46,829 bases of DNA from an uncultured Fibrobacter sp. (GTDB lineage: Bacteria; Fibrobacterota; Fibrobacteria; Fibrobacterales; Fibrobacteraceae): positions 1 through 46,829 of the forward strand of contig OMSO01000011.1 of the NCBI GenBank assembly GCA_900313675.1. The letters run 5' to 3'. This document shows, piece by piece, positions 42,874 through 46,829 of this stretch; within the stretch, counting starts at the first letter, position 1; each line of letters begins with the position of its first letter. The translations under genes were made by a program, and so were the position numbers. The notes below the pieces were generated by a model, which had not been told where the DNA came from, did no database searches, and saw only the letters and a list, made by a program, of their open reading frames with translations.

Positions 42874-43980
42874 CTATTTCCACTTGAACAGCCCTAGCAG
42901 ACCGAAGGGAACGGCAAACACGTTCATGGGCACCTGCATGATCTCGGTGACGGGCAGAGCCAACAACAGCCGCTTGGAGTGGAGCTTCACAGCGGCGCAG
43001 GTGAGAAAAATCAAATCGCACAGGACCTTCACGCCCATAGGAACAGCAAACCAGGCGATAGGGAAGTCCGCGAAGGCCACCAAAAAAGGACTCACCAGAA
43101 GCCAGACCAGGAACGTGTAGATAAGGGAAAGCGCCAGCGTATAAAGGTGGCTGTCGTACTTGGTGCCATTGCTGCTCCAGCGTGCCCGCTGGAAGAACAG
43201 GGCCTTCAGGGAATCCACGGGGGCCGTGTCTATGAGGGCGTCGGCGCTCAGGTTGTAGCAGAACTCCACGCCCGGTTCCTTGATCATCTTGTGGATGAGC
43301 ATGTCGTCGTCGCCGCTGGAAAGGTTCACCAGGTCGCCAAAACCGCCCACCTTGAAGAACAGGTCCTTCTTGTAGGCGAGGCATGCGGCGCTGGCCAGCA
43401 TGGGGTGGCCCAGGCTGAATCCCGCGGCCTCGATGGAGGTGTAGGCCAGGGTCTCGAGCCTCTGGTACTGATGCACGGGGCTCCAGCCGCCGGTGTTCCG
43501 CTTTGGCCCCTGCACGATGGCGATGTTCCCTTCGAACCTACCCGCCATGGAGGCAAGCCAGCGCTTGGTCGGCACGCAGTCGGCGTCCATAATCAGCAGG
43601 ACTTCGCCGCGGGCTTCCTTGAAGCCAGCTTCCAGGGCCCGCTTCTTGGGGCTTTCTACCTTGGGGAGGTTCGGGTCCAGATGGATGGCGCGGAATTTGT
43701 CCCCGTGGGTCGCGACGAAATCGTCCAGAATTTTCCCCGTGGAATCGGTGGAGCGGTCGTCGACGCAGATAATTTCGTATTGTCCTGCGTATTCCTGGGC
43801 GGCTAGGGCGTCCAGGGTCCGCTGCAAGAATTCTTCTTCGTTTCGCATGGGAATGACCACGGAGACGTAGGGGGTGGCGCTCCCCTTGTGCCTGTGCGTG
43901 CGGATAATTCCCACGGTAAACGTGAGAATGGCAACCGCATAAATTGCGGTGAGCACGGTCAGGACAACGACGCTCAGCAT
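42874..43980 (-). CDS. Membrane glycosyltransferase family 2
   Basis: 368 aa. One N-terminal TM, then a GT-A domain: VSVVIPMRNEEEFLQRTLDALAAQ, CVDDRSTDSTGKIL (nucleotide binding), LLIMDADCVP (DxD metal site), SGDDDMLIHKM and QRARWSSNGTKYD (the Q/RxxRW motif of processive GT2 enzymes). Two to three C-terminal TMs follow. It makes a beta-linked polysaccharide or glycolipid on the cytoplasmic face; the sugar is unknown. It is the first gene of the pair with the DUF6056-like protein. Confidence 0.88.
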   Translation of the reverse strand: MLSVVVLTVLTAIYAVAILTFTVGIIRTHRHKGSATPYVSVVIPMRNEEEFLQRTLDALAAQEYAGQYEIICVDDRSTDSTGKILDDFVATHGDKFRAIHLDPNLPKVESPKKRALEAGFKEARGEVLLIMDADCVPTKRWLASMAGRFEGNIAIVQGPKRNTGGWSPVHQYQRLETLAYTSIEAAGFSLGHPMLASAACLAYKKDLFFKVGGFGDLVNLSSGDDDMLIHKMIKEPGVEFCYNLSADALIDTAPVDSLKALFFQRARWSSNGTKYDSHLYTLALSLIYTFLVWLLVSPFLVAFADFPIAWFAVPMGVKVLCDLIFLTCAAVKLHSKRLLLALPVTEIMQVPMNVFAVPFGLLGLFKWK

Positions 43981-44116
43981 GAGCTAAAATTTAGAAAAAA
44001 GCCTCGCGCCTCGAACCTCAAGCCCCGACCTAATACTCGAAGGGAGCCCCTGAGTTATCAGTCGTCTGTTATCAGTCTTCAGTCCATAATTTGGCGTCAA
44101 AGGCGCTACTATAAGA

Positions 44117-44156
44117 ACTCACAACTCATAACTGGCAACTCATTACTAATCTCACA
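44117..44156. repeat. AACTCAT-type repeat, copy B
   Basis: ACTCACAACTCATAAC (44117-44132) is the exact inverse complement of 35092-35107. AACTCATTACTAATCTCACA (44137-44156) matches 35171-35190 at 19 of 20 bases. Confidence 0.8.
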
Positions 44157-44179
44157 CCCCACACTCCACATTTCCTATC

Positions 44180-44207
44180 CCCTAGCCCCTAGATCCTAGC
44201 CCCTAAT
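44180..44207. repeat. 28-bp CTAGG-rich repeat, copy B
   Basis: The inverse complement of 21042-21069 with no mismatch. It lies 51 bp before the PorV-like start codon. Confidence 0.85.
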
Positions 44208-44258
44208 ACCAGTCGGACTATGTCCTACGTTACGTCTATTTTTGTATCTTGTAGCCGT

Positions 44259-45185
44259 ATGTTCAAGAAACTCCTTACCGCAGCCCTGGCCGCAGGCTCC
44301 CTCGCTTTTGCAGGGGAGTACTGGAACGTGGACCCGGGTGGCGTGACCATGAAGTTTCTTGCGCTGCAGGTTTCGCCGCGAACTGCCGCCATGGCGGGAG
44401 CTGGCGTTGCAGACCCCGCCAGGGCCTCCGAAGTGACCCGGAACCCGCTGGCCATGAGCACCGTAGAATCCCCTGAGTTCGGCCTGAACCAGATTGTCTT
44501 TGACGGCATGGGTTCGGACCGTTTCATCAATGTTTACTACGGCCTTCCTTTTGCGGACAAATTCACTTTCTCGGCGGGTCTGGATTACCTGGGTTACGAC
44601 GACATTGAAGGTCGCGACGAAAACGGTCTCGAGACAGGGGACTACGGCGCCTACGCCTGGGCCGCACAGCTTGGCCTCGGTAGCCGTAATTCCGCCTTCA
44701 ACTGGGGCGTTACCGCCCGCTTTGCAAGCCAGACCATCGAAGACGAAACGGCCTACGCCATCTTGGGCGACATCGGCGGCTCCTTCAAGGTGAACCGCTA
44801 CATGGCCTTCGGTGCGACCCTCACCAACGCGGGCTATGTGACCGCCTACGACAGCGAAGACGAATACGCTCCTATGGCGCTCCAGGCGGGCATCACGGGC
44901 ATGATTCCCGTGACCGAAAGGTGGCGCATCCACGTTTCCGCCGACGCCTACCGTCGCGCCGATACCGAAATCCAGGGGCTGTTCGGGGCCGAAATCGCCT
45001 ACGCCGAAACCCTGATGCTTCGTCTGGGAACATCAGTCCGCAAGGACGAAAGCGACGACTACTCTACAGGAGTTGCCTGCGGCCTTGGCGTGGTATTCGG
45101 TATGATAGTCTTCGACTACGGCTATTCCCCGCGCCTCGCCCTCGATGGCGGCAACCACCACATTGCCGTGGGCCTGCGGTTCTAA
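44259..45185 (+). CDS. PorV/PorQ-family outer-membrane protein
   Basis: 308 aa from ATG 44259, giving a signal peptide (MFKKLLTAALAAGSLAFA). MKFLALQVSPRTAAMAGAGVADPARASEVTRNPLAMSTV matches the conserved N-terminal block of the PorV/PorQ/UPF0164 family (FLxxxxxxRxxAMGGAGVA...NPA). The remaining sequence is barrel-like, ending GNHHIAVGLRF with a terminal Phe. PorV shuttles type IX substrates to the attachment machinery; other family members are less characterised. The sorting-tail proteins in this window fit such a system, but no core T9SS genes (porK, L, M, N, sprA) are nearby. A 47-bp hairpin follows 8 bp after the stop. Confidence 0.8.
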   Translation: MFKKLLTAALAAGSLAFAGEYWNVDPGGVTMKFLALQVSPRTAAMAGAGVADPARASEVTRNPLAMSTVESPEFGLNQIVFDGMGSDRFINVYYGLPFADKFTFSAGLDYLGYDDIEGRDENGLETGDYGAYAWAAQLGLGSRNSAFNWGVTARFASQTIEDETAYAILGDIGGSFKVNRYMAFGATLTNAGYVTAYDSEDEYAPMALQAGITGMIPVTERWRIHVSADAYRRADTEIQGLFGAEIAYAETLMLRLGTSVRKDESDDYSTGVACGLGVVFGMIVFDYGYSPRLALDGGNHHIAVGLRF

Positions 45186-45193
45186 CGACCTTG

Positions 45194-45240
45194 TCATCCT
45201 CGCGACCTGTGGTGAGCTGCGTCGAACCAAGGCGAGGATC
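45194..45240. repeat. 47-bp hairpin repeat, copy B
   Basis: Inverse-complement copy of 16883-16929 with five changes. The arms are ATCCTCGC and GCGAGGAT: one C-G pair of copy A has become T-A, keeping the stem intact. It sits between the convergent PorV-like and sigma-54 activator genes, 8 bp after the PorV-like stop. Confidence 0.85.
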
Positions 45241-45260
45241 CCCTATCATTTCCCTTTCCC

Positions 45261-46214
45261 TCAGCTCGCAATCTTCACTCGTCCCTTCTGTAGCTGGTAG
45301 CACAGGCTTCCGCGGCTAATCCCCAGCTTTTTCGCCGCCTTGCACTTGTTCCCCTTGCACAGCAAAAGCGTCTCCTCGATGTCGGTGAACGACGGCTTCT
45401 TCTTCCGCTTTTTCAAGAAATCTGTCACGTAAATCGAACAGATATTCCTGTCGCAAAGTTTCGGTAGCGAAAACTCCTGGGTCAAGATTTCGGTAAGGGT
45501 CACGTCGTAGGGTTTCAGCACCGTATAGCGCTGCAGCACATTTTTCAGCTGGCGCACGTTCCCCGGCCAGGGGCAGGCTTTCAGCAGCTCCATCTCATCG
45601 GCCGTAAGGTCGCGCTGTTTGTTGCCGGAATCGCGACTTCTGGAATCGAGCCCACTCACTTGGCTCCGAGCCTCCCGCCACAAGTCGTGGGCCACGTCGG
45701 CAAAATCCGTCCGTGAGCGCAGGGGCGGAATCTCCACAGGGAATACGTTGATACGGTAAAACAAATCCGCCCGGAAATTCCCGTCGGCGATTTCCTGTTT
45801 CAGGTTCCGGTTGGTGGCGCATATCAGGCGGAAGTTCACGGGAACGCTCTGGGCGCCTCCCACGGGCGTCACCGTTTTCTCTTGCAGAATGCGCAAAAGC
45901 TTGCTCTGGGTATCCATGGGCAGTTCCCCGATTTCGTCCAGAAAAAGCGTGCCCCCTTCGGCAGAGCGGACAAGCCCCAGTTTCTCGTCCACCGCTCCCG
46001 TAAACGCGCCCCTTACCGAACCCTCCAGGATACTCTCCGCAAGACTCTTCGGGATAGAGCTGCAGTTCAGCGCCACGAAAGGCCCGTCCTTCCGCAGGCC
46101 ATGATTGTGGATAAAACGCGCGGCCACCTCTTTCCCGGCTCCCGATTCTCCCTGCAAGAGCACCGGGATGTTGGACAACGACGCAATTTCAAGCATTTTG
46201 TGTTGGTCTTTCAT
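45261..46214 (-). CDS. Sigma-54-dependent activator (AAA+ plus Fis HTH, no sensor domain)
   Basis: 317 aa. GESGAGKE (22-29) is Walker A, GAFTGA (69-74) contacts sigma-54, GTLFLDE (88-94) is Walker B, and RADLFYRINVFPVEIPPLRSR is the sensor/Arg-finger block. The C-terminus KPSFTDIEETLLLCKGNKCKAAKKLGISRGSLCYQLQKGRV is a Fis-type HTH. ATG 46214 has GGAGGG 4 nt upstream, so the missing N-terminal receiver/GAF/PAS domain is real and not a truncation by the window. The usual FGHEKGAFTGA reads EGSVRGAFTGA. Such sensor-less activators (PspF-like) are constitutive or restrained by a partner protein, which is not identifiable here. Confidence 0.9.
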   Translation of the reverse strand: MKDQHKMLEIASLSNIPVLLQGESGAGKEVAARFIHNHGLRKDGPFVALNCSSIPKSLAESILEGSVRGAFTGAVDEKLGLVRSAEGGTLFLDEIGELPMDTQSKLLRILQEKTVTPVGGAQSVPVNFRLICATNRNLKQEIADGNFRADLFYRINVFPVEIPPLRSRTDFADVAHDLWREARSQVSGLDSRSRDSGNKQRDLTADEMELLKACPWPGNVRQLKNVLQRYTVLKPYDVTLTEILTQEFSLPKLCDRNICSIYVTDFLKKRKKKPSFTDIEETLLLCKGNKCKAAKKLGISRGSLCYQLQKGRVKIAS

Positions 46215-46378
46215 TATGCCCTCCGATGTAATAAACGGAGATGCGAAACGTTTTTTGAACCCGCTCTACGAATTTTTACAAAACCGCCCCCTTTTTTACA
46301 ATTTGCAAACGATAGTTGCCTTGTTATTGGGCGGGGGAAGCCTCCCCCTGGTTGCAGCCGCGCCTCATCCCGATGTCA

Positions 46379-46421
46379 CCCCGGCCTGGCCTGCCCTGAG
46401 CGTAGTCGAAGGGTGCCGGGG
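46379..46421. repeat. Hairpin related to the 47-bp repeat family
   Basis: CCCCGGC (46379-46385) pairs with GCCGGGG (46415-46421). The central TGAGCGTAGTCGAA resembles TGAGCGAAGTCGAA (copy A, opposite strand) and TGAGCTGCGTCGAA (copy B). The flanking arms differ, so kinship rests on the core. Confidence 0.6.
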
Positions 46422-46459
46422 CCACCGTTCCTCGCCGCGTCTTTCACCACCCCCTCTCC

Positions 46460-46478
46460 TAGGGGGCTCCGCCCCCTA
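46460..46478. repeat. Strong G/C palindrome
   Basis: TAGGGGGC (46460-46467), TCC loop, GCCCCCTA (46471-46478), a perfect 8-bp stem followed by AAACCCC. It resembles a REP-type unit; a terminator role is less likely as the T-run (46501-46507) is distant. Confidence 0.6.
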
Positions 46479-46829
46479 AAACCCCTTGTTCGTCTTGCGC
46501 TTTTTTTCTATATATGTGCCGCGCGGCGGGTATTATGCCGTCGCAGACATAGACAAACATTAAACCAAGGCGACCGATAAAAATTGCTTTGATTTGAAAA
46601 TTTGAGCGAGACCGAGTGCAGGCAGGAATGAAAAGTGGTGAATACTGGAAGTCTTTACCACTTTGAATGACGAAACTGCACGAAGAGTCGCAGCCAAATT
46701 TTTGAAAATGAATTTTTAGAGGGCGCCAAAAAGTGGCTGGCCAGATGGGTAGGCTTGGGCACGACGACCGTGAGGAAAGCGGTTGCGCTCGAAGCCGAGA
46801 GGTTTGGTGGCCCGAAAGGAAAAAATGAG

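Larger units (their letters stand above)
43981..44258. other. Divergent intergenic region with dispersed repeats (278 bp)
   Basis: It separates the GT2 gene (minus) from the PorV-like gene (plus). It contains AACTCAT-type repeats (44117-44156) and the 28-bp CTAGG-rich repeat (44180-44207), both with partners elsewhere in the window. A short CCTACGTTACGTCT (44224-44237) resembles CTACGTTACATCT at 35141-35153. No promoter stands out and no ORF is credible. Confidence 0.6.
46215..46829. other. Non-coding, repeat-rich region ending at a probable start codon
   Basis: 610 bp without a confident gene. It contains GGGGGA-AGCC-TCCCCC (46333-46348), a CCCCGGC/GCCGGGG hairpin (46379-46421) with core TGAGCGTAGTCGAA, TAGGGGGC-TCC-GCCCCCTA (46460-46478) and AAAGTGGT/ACCACTTT (46632-46664). 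From about 46670 a frame without an ATG runs to the window end (GAKKWLARWVGLGTTTVRKA). ATG 46825 has AAGGA 4 nt upstream, so a gene probably starts there and continues outside. A long leader or small RNA is possible but unsupported. Confidence 0.45.

Noticed and set aside
46741..46810. RNase P RNA-like GAGGAAAG string near 46772
   Set aside because: Only this short string fits; the flanking conserved core of rnpB (AGTCCGGG and the later paired elements) is absent.

Overview
The window looks like a piece of a Fibrobacter-type genome (Fibrobacterota). The evidence is secreted plant-cell-wall polysaccharide lyases with Ser-rich linkers and short C-terminal sorting-like tails, a PorV/PorQ-like outer-membrane protein of the type IX secretion family, a protein ending in a typical 'YPNPF' sorting domain, BamD and LptF/LptG (a Gram-negative envelope), pyruvate formate-lyase for mixed-acid fermentation, and an actinobacterial/archaeal-type glycogen synthase. 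This is inferred from protein families only. No rRNA, tRNA, CRISPR array or clear transposase was found.

Layout. 1-949: 3' part of a Fic-domain/HTH protein. 978-5041 (minus): PL9-like pectate lyase, stand-alone M41-like zinc peptidase, SIMPL protein and PL14-like lyase. 5329-7503: degenerate nucleotidyltransferase-fold protein and a TPR plus type I periplasmic-binding protein. 7582-7815: small hypothetical. About 8050-15122: an AT-rich four-gene operon with its own promoter and terminator. It encodes a secreted beta-helix protein, a metzincin-like lipoprotein, an FGE/SUMF-like secreted protein and a secreted esterase, and it stands out sharply from the GC-richer flanks. 15128-21039: TPR protein, NYN-domain protein, an outer-membrane protein, an orphan metal-chelate-type binding lipoprotein, a cyclic-nucleotide-binding/DUF4388 protein and purM. 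21221-27024 (minus): lptF-lptG-diguanylate cyclase-Na+/solute symporter. 27089-30698: bamD, an outer-membrane-type protein and a PHP-fold metallohydrolase. 30893-35066: pflB, folE and glycogen synthase. 35193-37130 (minus): dsbD. 37163-41494: ECF sigma factor, propeller protein with sorting domain, lipoprotein and CCA-adding enzyme. 41509-43980 (minus): a GT2 and a DUF6056-like membrane protein. 44259-45185: PorV-like protein. 45261-46214 (minus): sensor-less sigma-54 activator. 46215-46829: repeat-rich non-coding region, with a likely start codon at the very end.

The strongest candidate for an undescribed system is the operon at 8.1-15.1 kb. Its four genes overlap end to start, all carry export signals, and their composition suggests horizontal acquisition. 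The intergenic DNA also holds several repeat families: a 47-bp hairpin at two convergent gene junctions whose stem shows a compensatory base-pair change, a related hairpin near 46.4 kb, a 28-bp sequence present in opposite orientations at 21.0 and 44.2 kb, and AACTCAT-type repeats at 35.1 and 44.1 kb.
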